Positions 9,696-20,000 are shown, counted from the first letter of the stretch. The stretch: 35,032 bases of DNA from Chondrus crispus (GCF_000350225.1 NW_005179355.1:1-35032); one strand, 5' to 3'. Numbers and translations are program-made. Notes: a model not told the origin generated them from the letters alone.

Positions 9696-11424
9696 TCAGA
9701 CGGAAGGGTTGCCAAAGGATTTGCCCTTTGGAAGTGATGACACGAGGCGAGCCAAAACTCGCAAGTCGTCGATCGAGGCTCCTTGCAGAGCCTCTCCCTC
9801 AACACCGTGAGCACGGAGCAAGGCACAGTATACTCTCGTGACGTCGTGGGTATTTTTGGAAATTATAGGAGACGGGGGGGAAGATATCACTTCCCTTACC
9901 GATAATGTCTCGGTGTGGCCTGCCGAGGGAATTTCGACAGCTGCAGGCGCCTTTGGCGAGAATGGAGAGGCGAGGGCTGCGCGCGGGGAAGCAGGGACAG
10001 CCGATCGAGAAGGAATTGGAGAGGAAGGACGGGAGCATACGTGAAGCTCCCGGGGGTCAGATGTGACGATGGGGGTAATGTCGGGAACCGGTATCTGGTT
10101 TCCGAATCGACGGCTCGTTTGAGCTTCCCACGCTGAGCAGAGGGTCGATGAACAGGGGTTGAACCACACTAAGTCGCCCGCGGCTGGGTGGTTTCGACCA
10201 GGGGAGAAAGAGGGACGTTGGAGATTGAAGGATCGGGAGGAGTTTTGCGGAGGGACACAGTCCCAATCCACGCCCTCGATCGTATCAAGGAGGGAGCGTA
10301 TTTCGCGATTGACATCAGAGCCACCCAGAGGGACGAGAAGTCCAATAGACGCATTTGTGCTATCAGCTTCGCGGGGAGGTGCCATAGGCGCCAGCAATCA
10401 TAGGTCTCCCATAAGAGGGTCGCAGCTACTTTGACGCACCACTCTGTGAAAAAGACCACCCATAACCCGTGTTGCGGATCCCGCAGGTAGCTGCCATAGT
10501 ACGTGAGTATGGGTCCCATTTCAGCCCAAAAGCCTTGACTCACCTCGTACTGGCTCCACCATGAGGGGATGCGCTGGTAACGACTTGCATAATGCTGACG
10601 GGAAATCTCGCGGGCCTGTACCATTTGGTAGCCGATGAAGTACCCCGTATCAGACCGAATACGTCGTTCAAAGCGCACTGTGTTCTGAAAGAAGAAAATT
10701 CCCCCGCGTTTTAAATGACGTAAATTCGAAGGGATAATGGGTTCGGTCCAGAAGATGGCATCGGATGTGACAGTATGTCGGTTTCGCCACAGGCGATCCG
10801 CCTCGGCGGCAGGGTCACCAAAGGTGATATCAATGAGATTGTCTAAGTAGAGGCGTTCGCCCTCTGTACGACAACGCCAAGTGTCACAACCGTATGACGA
10901 GGGTATGAGGGTGTCGGAAATGGGAATGGAAAGCCGAGCGAATACGGCCTCCATAAATCGCAGAGAGAGAGAGTGGGACGGCCCCGTGGGGGAGGATGAC
11001 GTAGGATGGAAGTCGGAACTGCTATACGGGTTCGCCAGTCAAAGGAGCGGATGGCAAGCACCGCGAGATTACCGGGAAGCATGCCCGCGTCGTCGGCGAA
11101 TTGGTGTTCGATTTTGGAAACGTCGCGAATACCCACGGAGGAGAACCACTGGGCCGAGGCAAATAAGGATGGATGTTCTTGCATGATTTTGTCCTGTAGC
11201 TCTTCAAGCGAGGGGTAGTGGCGGGCTACCCAAGAGGGATGATAACCTGGATGAAAAGCCGGGTCGGAGACGTCCGAATCAGGGGGACGTCGGGGTATAG
11301 GAGGAAGGTCGACGGAAGCACGAGACTTAATCGCGAAGCCGACACCGGTGTGTCGACGGACCGTATTTTCGCGCGCGAGCTCAGGGGGTGGAGGACAGGT
11401 AGGATTCGTCTTGTCCTTGCTCAT
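9696..11424 (-). pseudogene. Unrecognised protein gene broken into three frames
   Basis: Three successive overlapping minus-strand ORFs (10843-11631, 10169-10954, 9696-10397) together look like one gene of about 570 codons with two frame changes. The first plausible start is ATG 11424 (MSKDKTNPTC). The N-terminal part is Pro-rich and contains HPGYHPSWVARHYPSLEEL. The middle part is Trp/Tyr-rich (FWAEMGPILTYYGSYL). The last part is hydrophilic and ends PKGKSFGNPSV. The first change must lie between about 10843 and 11040, where both frames are open; an (AG)6 tract at 10962-10973 is an obvious slippage candidate. The second lies between about 10169 and 10405. Short introns are an alternative explanation. 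No family was recognised. A structural gene of an unknown mobile element is possible but unproven. Confidence 0.4.
10962..10973. repeat. (AG)6 microsatellite inside the broken gene
   Basis: Six AG units ((CT)6 on the coding minus strand) lie where two minus-strand frames overlap. A gain or loss of one unit changes the reading frame by two bases, which could account for the frame change here. Confidence 0.85.
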
Positions 11425-11904
11425 GCGGAGACCGTCGGTCCGAAATGGAGAAGGAGGGGGTCGAGAAGAGAAGAAGGAGTTGGAGATCAAGGAGTGTAGC
11501 CGATGTGCAAGGACGCTCAGAAGGGGGATATGTAGTGCAATACGCACCTGAAAAGGAGTGTGAAAAGAAAGGAAAATATTTGGATATGAAAAGTAGTCTG
11601 GGTTGGGGGACACACGTGTGAATAATTGCACAGTTTTAATTTTTAATTATTTTATTTTATTTAGTTAATTAGTTGGCATTAATTTTGCTGACACTAGATT
11701 AGATCTAGGATCTAGCGCCGCGAGCTACAGTAGTGGCTCCGGCGGGGCGATATATACCTTAGCCCTCTGACGACCAAGTCAGTAAAGGTAACCCGAGTTG
11801 CCAGAGTTGAATATCGCCTTGGTCGAAGTCCGTCTTTCCCAAGACGCTCCCTTTTACCACAGATTACGTTATCCTTTGCGCTCGGGGGTTCCCTTTCCTT
11901 TTCC

Positions 11905-11955
11905 TTTATTTCACCTATCCTTTTCTATTTCTATCTCTATTTCTATTCCCTTATC
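11905..11955 (+). repeat. Pyrimidine-rich TTTCTA-type microsatellite
   Basis: The plus strand reads as imperfect hexamer units (CCTTTT, then TTTCTA/TCTCTA) over about 50 bp. Non-coding, with no evident function. Confidence 0.6.
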
Positions 11956-12483
11956 TTGTGTTGGTGCCATCGGCTTTGGTTGCGACCGGACCTTACTTAC
12001 ATTGTGGTTTTCAGAAGGCAATAGCGTTGCATGATTGCGAGGCAAGCCTAAATGGCGCGTCTTGCAAAAAGGAGACATCAGGATGTGTTACACATTTCCG
12101 AAAGGTTGACGAAGGAGGCTTGTATCTCAGTTTAGGAACTGCCGAAGGATTCCCTCCTACGAAAGGTTAGCCACTGCATGCAGGTAGTAACTGCAGTCAT
12201 TAATAAGCAAGTCGAAAAGATACCGGGTTTACCACGTCGAGGCGCGCAATATTCCGCGCTTTCGTCCACCGAAATGTTGACTACAAAAATGGTACCATGT
12301 CCTACAAATCGCAATTTGTGCAACTTCCGGCGACAGGCGGCCCAGTGCCCCTGGCCCCAGAACCGGGCAATGATCACTACTGCTTGCGTGCTGGTGCCAC
12401 CGGGAAGGAAACTAGAGTTCTCTATAGGTCTCATTAAATGTAGCTGTGCGCACTCTCGTACTCGCAGCGCGCGGCTTGTTGTA

Positions 12484-12529
12484 CTCAAGCTCTGCACTTC
12501 GGGCAACATGCCCGAAGTGCAGACTTGAG
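12484..12529. repeat. Hairpin, 21-22-nt arms, 3-nt loop
   Basis: The arm at 12484-12505 pairs with 12509-12529 with one unpaired base; the loop is ACA. The core CTGCACTTCGGGCA/TGCCCGAAGTGCAG is perfect. Confidence 0.9.
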
Positions 12530-13113
12530 TAGGCTGTCAAAAGCATGTCTCATGTATGCATGGGCCATGTAAATATATGACTAGCTGCTGGATACGCAGT
12601 TAAAGGTGATGTGGGTCATTCGTTGCAATATATTGCTTTTGCGTCACGCATACAGCTGCTGGCAGATCTTGTCTTGTTGTGAATGCACACCGCGATCTAA
12701 CCGAAAGCTGTTAGTACCGACGCAGGGACGGATTTCTGTGAGGCTGTTTAATGATTAGGAGCAATACAGATGATACGAATGATATACTACCAGAAGGAAT
12801 GCAGAAAGGCTATTAGAGAGAGGGTACCTCGACGCGTAGAGATCGAGCACATCGAGGTTGCAAGCGGACAATTGTCTGGAGACCTGAAGGTGCACCAGGT
12901 GTAATTATTACGCTGCATAGCTACAACTAGATGCGTAGCTAGGATTCTATACATGTGCAGCAGATAGAAACGAATGTTTGAGCGTAAAAGTCGCATTTCA
13001 ATTGGCAACTAATTGTTCCACAGCGCAAATGTATCTTTGTAATTGGCTGGGTGCCCATTTCGGGGCACAGCCATTATCGTAATGGAACTGACTGTATTGT
13101 CGTAAGATTCGTA

Positions 13114-13129
13114 ATACTGGGCCCAGTAT
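13114..13129. repeat. 16-bp perfect palindrome
   Basis: ATACTGGGCCCAGTAT is its own reverse complement. It lies in non-coding DNA. Confidence 0.9.
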
Positions 13130-13736
13130 ACAATAACTCAATCGGGGCAGGTCTCCGGTGGCAACAAAGCGGAGGTGCAGTGTCCGATAATGGCGCGCTC
13201 TCGGAACGTTGAATCCAATACGTATTGGTATTGATGTCCGGAAGCGGGCGTTTTCCACTTCTCTGAAGGTCGCGGTAGGTTAGATAAAGGCATACTGAGT
13301 CGCGCCTGTTAGGTTCCTCGCGCGTGAGAGACATCTCCGAAGGGTCAACACACAGGCTGTGAAGCTCCACAGGCCATCCATAAGACAGCTCTTTAGGTTT
13401 GTTTCGTTGTTCTACTCCCTTCGAATCCGCCTGTGTGTGTGAGAAACTGACCATTGTTTCCTACATTTGATGTATCGTATATGTAAGAGAGCGAGGACCA
13501 AATGGTCGTGGACCTAGTCTAATCTGAAACTCGAAGTTCAGACGTACCAAGTATACCTGGTATGTTACATCTGCCTTGTTAGACAAACTAACCTTCTTGT
13601 TTCAGTTGTATTCATCACTTTGTAGGTATGTGCGCTCATGTAATATGTACATGTTCGCGCTGCAGGGCCCAATGGAAGCACATTTAGGCAGTATTAGCGA
13701 CCCCGGAGTCCAGTTTTATATGCTCATAGCATATAT

Positions 13737-13770
13737 ACTGTAGAACACATAGGTCAAATTGTTCTACAGT
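13737..13770. repeat. Hairpin, 11-bp perfect stem
   Basis: ACTGTAGAACA at 13737-13747 pairs with TGTTCTACAGT at 13760-13770 across a 12-base loop. Confidence 0.85.
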
Positions 13771-13920
13771 GTCATGAATAGCGAAAAGGTAAAGGTTTCT
13801 ATGCGCAAGGATCACTCGTAGTAGTGAGTTCTTCTGATTAAACGGAGAAACGCATAATTGTACATTCATGCCTACGAGACAGTAATCACTGTCGATCGGG
13901 GAGGCTGTCAGGAGCAGTAA

Positions 13921-13959
13921 AGCTACGGAAAGGAGGACCGCCAGAGGCGGTGTGTAGCT
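13921..13959. repeat. Nested hairpin with ACCGCC-AGA-GGCGGT core
   Basis: The core ACCGCCAGAGGCGGT (13937-13951) is a 6-bp stem with a 3-nt loop. Outer words AGCTAC (13921-13926) and GTAGCT (about 13954-13959) can pair around it. The same kind of core recurs at 14470-14484. Confidence 0.75.
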
Positions 13960-14039
13960 ATGCAAAATAGCAGTGTATATGAGGAGGTAGCAGAGTAGGA
14001 AAGGGAAGACCGCCGAAGGCCGTAGAAGATTAGGAAAAC

Positions 14040-14090
14040 GAATAGAACTTTTACAGCGCCAGACCGCCTGGCGCTGTAAAAGTTCTATTC
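14040..14090. repeat. Perfect 23-bp hairpin with 5-nt loop
   Basis: 14040-14062 is the exact reverse complement of 14068-14090; the loop is ACCGC. A further stem follows directly (GCAGAT at about 14092-14097 with ATCTGC at about 14111-14116, around CCGC/GCGG). So long a perfect stem in neutral DNA suggests recent formation or selection. Confidence 0.95.
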
Positions 14091-14407
14091 AGCAGATACC
14101 GCCTGCGGAGATCTGCAACATACAACGGAAGGCCACCTCCGAGATACTCAGTTCGAATTACTAAAGATCGTATGTGGTGGTCAATCCTGGGAGTACTCGG
14201 CCAAGTTCTAAGTGGTCCTTCCGTTTTTCAGCAGTGACACCTGACGGCAGTCTCTCAAAAAGAAGCCATATGTACTCCTGCAGCGTAACACGACTCGTAA
14301 TTATTTGACCTCCTACGAACTACCAGGATTTGCGGGACACTTAGCGCCGCCAATGGTTCTAAATGTGGGCTACCAATACCGCCACAGGAGGGGTTTTCAA
14401 TTTTATT

Positions 14408-14484
14408 TTTGGCGGTAAAATGAACCTTCTCAGGAGGTCAAAAGTGTGACCAATAAGGGATTGGCTTTTACCGCCAAAGGCGGT
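14408..14484. repeat. Inverted repeat and second ACCGCC-NNN-GGCGGT palindrome
   Basis: TTTGGCGGTAAAA (14408-14420) is the exact reverse complement of TTTTACCGCCAAA (14466-14478). The right arm overlaps the palindrome ACCGCCAAAGGCGGT (14470-14484), which has the same stem as the one at 13937-13951 with a different loop. Confidence 0.85.
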
Positions 14485-14569
14485 CATTTTTTGGCTATCA
14501 TAAGACCGCCTCATAGTCCTTGTTTTCGATTTTTTGGCCAAGCTGGTACAATAATTCGACACGCCGGAG

Positions 14570-14989
14570 ATGAAAGAAGGTCAAAAGATCCGCTTACTGC
14601 CCGAGTTCCTCGTTGGGATTGCCCTAAAACAGTACACTTCTGTGTCACAGACGGCCGGGTCCCATCATGGGAAGATTTCAGTCTGCCCGGAGGCTGTAAA
14701 GTGGCTACTACGAAGTTTCACCACTGAAGAAGGGATCCGCCAAGCCGTACTCGCATTGCGAGAAGTCCAACAGCGACCGTCTGAAGACGAGATGGAATTC
14801 TACATTCGTCTAACAGACGCGAGCATTCGTTGCAGGAATGTTTATTCCATGGAAGAGCAGATGACGATGTTCATCGAAGGGCTCGACGCAAGTATCAAGC
14901 CGATGGTGTCCCAATATCGACAGGATAACAGGGACGTGTCCTTCCTAAGATTGGTTAACGATTACACGAATCGTCGAGACGCCGATTAA
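14570..14989 (+). pseudogene. LTR-retrotransposon gag fragment
   Basis: A 139-codon ORF, open from a TAA just upstream. Words such as EAVKWLLRSFTTEEGIRQAV (one per about 60 residues of helix-rich sequence), EDEMEFYIRLTDASIRC and FIEGLDASIKPMVSQYR are characteristic of capsid/gag regions of Ty3/gypsy-type elements. The first capsid segment and all of pol are missing: the reading frame stops and is followed within 10 bases by a polypurine tract and an LTR. This is a deleted, non-autonomous remnant. The actual left end is unknown. Confidence 0.7.
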
Positions 14990-14992
14990 ACC

Positions 14993-15003
14993 TTAGGGGG
15001 GAG
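14993..15003 (+). other. Polypurine tract of the deleted retroelement
   Basis: The run TTAGGGGGGAGTGA lies directly between the gag fragment and the LTR starting TGTTG, the position expected for the plus-strand primer of reverse transcription. Confidence 0.65.
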
Positions 15004-15006
15004 TGA

Positions 15007-15233
15007 TGTTGTGAACATCGCTGTACACAACCTAACCTCGCTGTCCTTGGACCAGAGGTCCGGCGGGGGGGCGGGGGGCAGCGAGCCTACGTTCAACACG
15101 TATAGAGCGTAACGTTTACTGTAACTAGTTTAACCCTAGATCCAGTAGATACGAGATCTGTCTATATAAACGACACCTGCTCCGACCTCGACCAACGGGG
15201 AGGAACCACCGACCTCAAGTTCAAGACCCAACA
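15007..15233 (+). repeat. 3' LTR of the deleted retroelement
   Basis: The 227-bp segment begins TGTTGTGAACA and ends GACCCAACA, giving TGTTG/CAACA inverted ends. It follows a polypurine tract and contains a TATA-type box (TATATAAA, 15163-15170) followed by a pyrimidine-rich stretch, as in an LTR with promoter. No second copy is in the window, so the right boundary is inferred from the CAACA end and from the start of a separate dispersed repeat at 15234. Confidence 0.65.
15163..15170 (+). promoter_or_regulatory. TATA box in LTR, facing the 15437 gene
   Basis: TATATAAA on the plus strand, about 270 bp upstream of the ATG at 15437 and on the same strand. It could drive the retroelement, the downstream gene or neither. 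Confidence 0.5.
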
Positions 15234-15484
15234 GCGACATTGATGGTCGAGATCCAGATATGGCGCATCTGGATTCATGGGAGAGGTGTCTTCGGAGAGC
15301 AAGTCGGGGCGTCGCTTTTTAAAGCACCTACGCACAGCGTCAGGTTTCCTTTGCAAGAATATGACTTCACAACAACTCTCCGTCTCGCAAAACAATCGTC
15401 CCTAACCGCCGAGCCTTCCTTCCTAACCTGTTCGTGATGCCGGCTACAGAAGGTCTCAGGAAAATGTATACTGTGCAGATCGCC
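15234..15484 (+). repeat. Dispersed repeat, copy 1
   Basis: Closely matches 31518-31792 (roughly 90 percent by eye over the alignable part). Shared words include GATCCAGATATGGCGCATCT, GAGAGGTGTCTTCGGAGAGC, CAGGTTTCCTTTGCAAGAAT and GGCTACAGAAGGTCTCAGG. It is diverged from 28355-28600. It includes the first 16 or so codons of the 15437 gene. Relative to copy 3 it lacks a 14-bp palindromic segment and has a different beginning. Confidence 0.85.
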
Positions 15485-16183
15485 GAAGGGAACGGGAGGA
15501 AGGTGGAGTACAAGTTTTTCGACGCTGAAAACAACAGCCCTTGGGACCTCGGGTGGCCGATGGAAGACGACGCGGCGGAGCTCGGGTTCTCGAGAAAGAT
15601 GTCGCTCAACGGTTATCCTGACCTGGCGTTTGCAGGGATACACCAATGGAAAAGAAACTACCGCGAACAGTTGCTAAGTTACATGGTGCGGTCTACGATG
15701 ATGGTGCGGTCGGAGAAGAATGAAGTGGGGTTTGGGGTGGTGGTGGATACGGTGGAGATAGAGAGCGGAAAACATACGTTTGAATCCTACCTGATCTTAC
15801 ACGACGAAGTAAGGGTAGAGGAGGGGCAGTCGAGATGCTCGGCGAATAGGTGCAAGGTGGTGCTAAAGGCAAAGGGCGCAGAGCAGGTGGACGTGCACGT
15901 GAGGACTATGGGAGGCGGGCTAGGGTACCGGGTGGAGAGATTTGGGGGACATAGGCGGGTGATTGTGAAGCGGAGTGGCGGGAGGAAGGAGGCGTTCTGG
16001 ATGGCGCTTCATCCGCATGAGGGGGATGAAAATGGGTTTGAAATGCACGGAGGGGCGGATGGGAAGATGAGGTTTCGATATGAGGGGCGGGAGCGGTATT
16101 TCGAGGTGGGTGAAGATCACTCGGTTGTAGAGACGGATGTGGCAGGAAGGAAGAAGGAGTTTGCGATGAGGGTAAAGCGGTAG
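15437..16183 (+). CDS. Beta-rich protein, possible polysaccharide-lyase (heparinase-like) C-terminal fragment
   Basis: A 248-residue ORF from ATG 15437 (an in-frame GTG precedes it). It is dense in alternating hydrophobic/charged strands, e.g. VGFGVVVDTVEIESGKHTFE, a Cys pair (SRCSANRC), and AFWMALHPHEGDENGFEM. The 'vvvD.v....H.fe..l.lh' pattern recalls the C-terminal beta-sandwich of heparinase II/III-type lyases, but this is a weak resemblance. No signal peptide or catalytic helical domain is present, so a 5' truncation is possible; the first codons lie inside a dispersed repeat, which fits that idea. An LTR with a TATA box lies 200 bp upstream on the same strand. Purine-rich codons and full-length openness suggest it is coding. 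The function is not established. Confidence 0.5.
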   Translation: MPATEGLRKMYTVQIAEGNGRKVEYKFFDAENNSPWDLGWPMEDDAAELGFSRKMSLNGYPDLAFAGIHQWKRNYREQLLSYMVRSTMMVRSEKNEVGFGVVVDTVEIESGKHTFESYLILHDEVRVEEGQSRCSANRCKVVLKAKGAEQVDVHVRTMGGGLGYRVERFGGHRRVIVKRSGGRKEAFWMALHPHEGDENGFEMHGGADGKMRFRYEGRERYFEVGEDHSVVETDVAGRKKEFAMRVKR

Positions 16184-16920
16184 CGTATATGGATGTTTCT
16201 GGTTTAGTTGTTAGTGTTTCATGGCTCGGGGGCTGTCAGTCAGTTGGTGGTTGTGTTGAGGTGTATCGCGGGGGTTAGATGCCAAGCGATCCGGGGTTTG
16301 GGGGGGTGGCTCCAGCCGTGGAGTGGAGGGCAGGGGAGATGGAGTTTGTTTTCACGCCGCAGCTCACTGTCGTTTGTGGCTTGCGGAGGGTGGAAGGGGG
16401 AGTGGGTGAAAAAAAAAAGAGAAAAGGGTGGAGGGTTTTTTTTCTTTGAGCTACTCGGAAAGCTGTTTAAGATATTTGCATGCTCGCACAACGCACCAAT
16501 AGGGGGCTGCCCACTGCACCGCTTCATCCGTCAACCGACATTGAGCAACAACAATTGGCAGTGTCAGCGAGGCCGTCGATCTCCAACACCCCCAGATTCT
16601 CGGCCCCTTCCGCATCATCTTCATCAATCGCCGTCCACCGCACTTTCTCGACCGTGCTCCTCCGTCTTCGAATTCGTCCCTGCGCTCCACCTCTGCTCCC
16701 CGCTTGCTGACAATGCCCCGCCTCCGGCCCCCGCCTCGCCCCCCGCCTCGCCCCCCGCCTTCCGTCCCTTTCACGCACTTCTTTCCCCTCGATTCGCTCG
16801 CCCGCTGCCTGACCGCTGCCTGACGTGGGCCCCGATTCAATTGCACTGACGTTCCTAACACTGGCGAAACAACACACACTGGCAGCTCGCTTCCCTGCAT
16901 TCACTTAAATACCATTCACC
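16184..16920. other. Intergenic region before the mucin-like gene
   Basis: No gene recognised. It contains a purine stretch with an A10 run (about 16410) followed by T8 (about 16437), and further on a C-rich stretch with short CCCGCCTCGCC repeats (about 16733-16760). It should include the promoter and 5' leader of the gene starting at 17067. Confidence 0.5.
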
Positions 16921-17070
16921 ATGGCCGCCAACGCGATCCCGGATTTCTGGCTTGCCCCGTTTGCTTCCGATAATCGCTTTCTACCCTTGCTTTCTCGTTT
17001 TCACGTTTACCGCCTGCCTTCCTTTCTCTTTACGTTTGCGAAACACTCACATCGCTCTTCGACAACATGA
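16921..17070 (+). promoter_or_regulatory. Upstream ORF ending inside the main start codon
   Basis: A 49-codon ORF starts at ATG 16921 in a strong context (CACCATGG) and ends at TGA 17068-17070, which overlaps the main ATG at 17067-17069 (ATGA). If the transcript starts upstream of 16921, ribosomes finishing this ORF would stop exactly at the main start, a layout allowing termination-reinitiation. The peptide shows no recognised feature. If transcription begins downstream of 16921 it is irrelevant. Confidence 0.5.
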
Positions 17071-20000
17071 ACTCCTTCATGAACGCTCGATGCTTGGTCG
17101 CCTTGGCTCTGCTCTTCATACTCTTCATGACGCAGACCCACGCCTTTACGGAGGTCTTTGCTGTCACCAAGGATAACGATGAAAACTCGTACTGTGTGGG
17201 AAATCAGGGCTCCAATTTCTACATTGGGAAGAGGGACAGTTTGTGCGGCTTCGCCTGGAAAAGCTCGGCTGGATCCACCACAGGCGACGATGATAACGAT
17301 CGCAATGAAGAGATCTTGTACGACGTCATTATGGGCACCGAATCTAACATTTATGCTGTTGGTTCCACCAGGGGCAATTTCGAGTTTCCGGCACAGGAGC
17401 TCCCTAATCTCGATGCTGCCGTCCTTGTATACAGCCCTACTGACGGTTCGGTCATCCGTCAGGCACAGTACGATGAACCGGAAGGCTTTGACAATGTCGC
17501 TACGTCGCTTGCGCAAAAGTCAGATGGGACGCTTCTTGTCGCTGTCCTAGGGTCAGTCACCAATCTCGACCAAACCGCTGTTTTTGAGACACGGTTGTTG
17601 GAGGTCAACCCCTCTACTCTCGTTATTGATGCCATCCACTCGATCGCCGTGACTACGACTGAGCTCTTAAGTGTTACCGGAGGTCCCAAGTTGCTGGATT
17701 TTGCTCACGATTCGGCCACAGACTCGATTGTCGCCGTGGGGCATATTCTGGGCAGGGGTATCCTTTGGCGGTACGACTTGTCCACCAAAGCAGTCACGGC
17801 CCAGGCCGAATGGGGTAATGTGTTTGGCAGCTTCCAGACGAGCGGCTTTACTTCTGATGCCACAGGCTCGTTTTTTGTTGTCGGTTCGAGCTCAACGAAC
17901 ATCCTTGGGAATACTGATCTCGTCGGGATGGTCAGCTCGGAGCTCCACGCCTACGTCATCAGGTATGATGATTTGAACACGTCCCCAACTGCTGCCACCT
18001 GGGTCCGTCAACTAGGCAGCACCGGCAGCAGCCAGTCGGGAAATGACATCACCATTGATCCTGTGTCCATGCATCTCGTCGTCGTCGGAGCCTTCGATTC
18101 TAGCTTTGAAGTTGTTGACTCACAGACGTCGCAAACGTTCCAGGTCGAAGCCGAGTCGGACAATGGGCTGACGGACATTTTTGTATGGGTGTTGAACAAG
18201 GAATCTGGAGACTTTGTGGACGTGAGAAAATCGGACGCCGCTAGCACTGTGTCCGAGGATCGCGCCAACGTAGTACAGGTCCTGTCAAGTCAACGTGTCG
18301 ACATCGGAGGCGTCATTAATGACGGAGTCGATGCAGACCCTCTAGTATGTGATGATTCCGCGCTGTCACCTAGCGTTACACCTTCGCTGCCGAGTCCGAG
18401 TGAGATCACTGTACCAAGTGTGAGTGCTCCTGCATCTATCAGCGCGAGTCAGGTGCCGATTGGTAGTGCCTCCATCAGCTCAGGTGCCAGCTCGCCGTCA
18501 GCAAGCGCGGTGGCAAGTGCGAGTGTTCTGTTGCCGGTTACTTCAGAGACGCCGTCGGTCTCTCCGGCGTTTGGTTCGTCTGTCAGTCCTCAAGCTTCGG
18601 GCAGTATTCTGCTGCCTCTGATTTCCGCCACTCCATCGACATCTCCTGGCTCGCAGGTATCGGTGAGCCCGCAGGTGACGGGGAGCATCTTCGTGCCATT
18701 GATCTCGAGTACGCCGTCGCCTACTGCTACGGGTCCTTCCGTGAGTGCCGCGTCTTCGGGAAGTGTGTTGGTGCCCCTCATCTCGGCCACACCGTCCCGC
18801 TCCGTGCAGCTTATTTCTCCGGCTGCGATTTCCGCTTCTGGAATAGAACCTGAGACGTCGGATGAAGGCCCAGCCCCGTCACAGTTGTTGCCTGGGGAAC
18901 TGATGCCCACGGCGTTGCCCGTGATCTTTATTTCCGCTACGCCATCGCCGCTTGGATCATCGTCATCATCGGCAGTGCAACCTCCCGCCACCTCTGTTGA
19001 ATTGGATACAGAAACGGTGGACATGAGTGTAGCACCGTCTGCAGAATCGCTCTTGGAACCCGCGCCATCCAGGCTTCCAGTTTTATCCACTTCTGCTATG
19101 CCATCTCGGACAGCCCAAGTGGTTTCGCCGATTGTTACTGCGCCTGTTGAGACGGGGGTGGAAAATGTCCCGAGTGGAGGTGTGATCGTTTCAGCAGAAC
19201 CTTCAACGGTAGTAGAAGCATCGGTGCTTCCGACTCTGTCCGTTTCGACGACACCAACAACGGCTGCTTCTGAAGAGTTTCCATCTTCAACTGAGGTGAT
19301 TTCAGGGGGGGTGTTCGAGCCTGTGGCATCGTCCATGCCATCGCCCATGCCATCTGAAGAGTTTCCATCTTCAACTGGGGTGATTTCAGGGGGGGTGTTC
19401 GAGCCTATGGCATCGTCCATGCCATCGCCCATGCCATCGCCCATGCCATCGTTACTGGCAGAAGAGAGTCCGATATCACTGTCGGCTTCCATGAATGCAG
19501 AAATCTCTGCGTTTGAAATGGGGGCAAGTGCGCTCGCCGAGGCATCGCGAGGTTCAGTTGTGGTGGTTTCGCCTTCAGTTGCAAGGGCCAGCGGAAATGG
19601 AAGACCGGAATCTGATGGAGACAGAGAAGAAGTCATTGGGGAGGGGACTCCAGGAATGGAGGCAAGTCGGCGACCATCGAAGGAACCGAGGGTGTCACAA
19701 GAATTCATGCCTGGTGGGGGAAGCAGTCTGGACGCTTCTTTCGAACCGCAACCGTCGGAACTACCATTTCCGATAGACGGTCCGATAGACGAAGTGGAGG
19801 AATCGCGCGGTGCTGAATCGAGTGATATGGAAGGCATGGACAGTCCTGCTGTGTCCCTGGATGACGGAATGGATGCTTCGGCGACACCCGAACTGATGAT
19901 GGCATCCCTACCGGGTATGTTGAAGGCAAGCCCTCGGCAGTCCAGGAATCCTCGTCCTGAAGAAACAGAGGCCGACGAATCCATTGGAGCGAGTGCTGAG

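Larger units (their letters stand above)
11640..14555. other. Gene-poor, hairpin-rich region
   Basis: About 2.9 kb without a convincing gene. It starts with an A/T-rich stretch (11636-11700), then a pyrimidine-rich stretch with TTTCTA-type repeats (about 11905-11955). From 12480 onward it contains repeated perfect or near-perfect inverted repeats (listed separately). ORFs of 60-130 codons exist on both strands but show no domain, signal or repeat structure. Confidence 0.5.

Noticed and set aside
13074..13454. 126-codon minus-strand ORF as a gene
   Set aside because: No signal peptide, domain or repeat; length is within what is expected by chance in 3 kb of open DNA.
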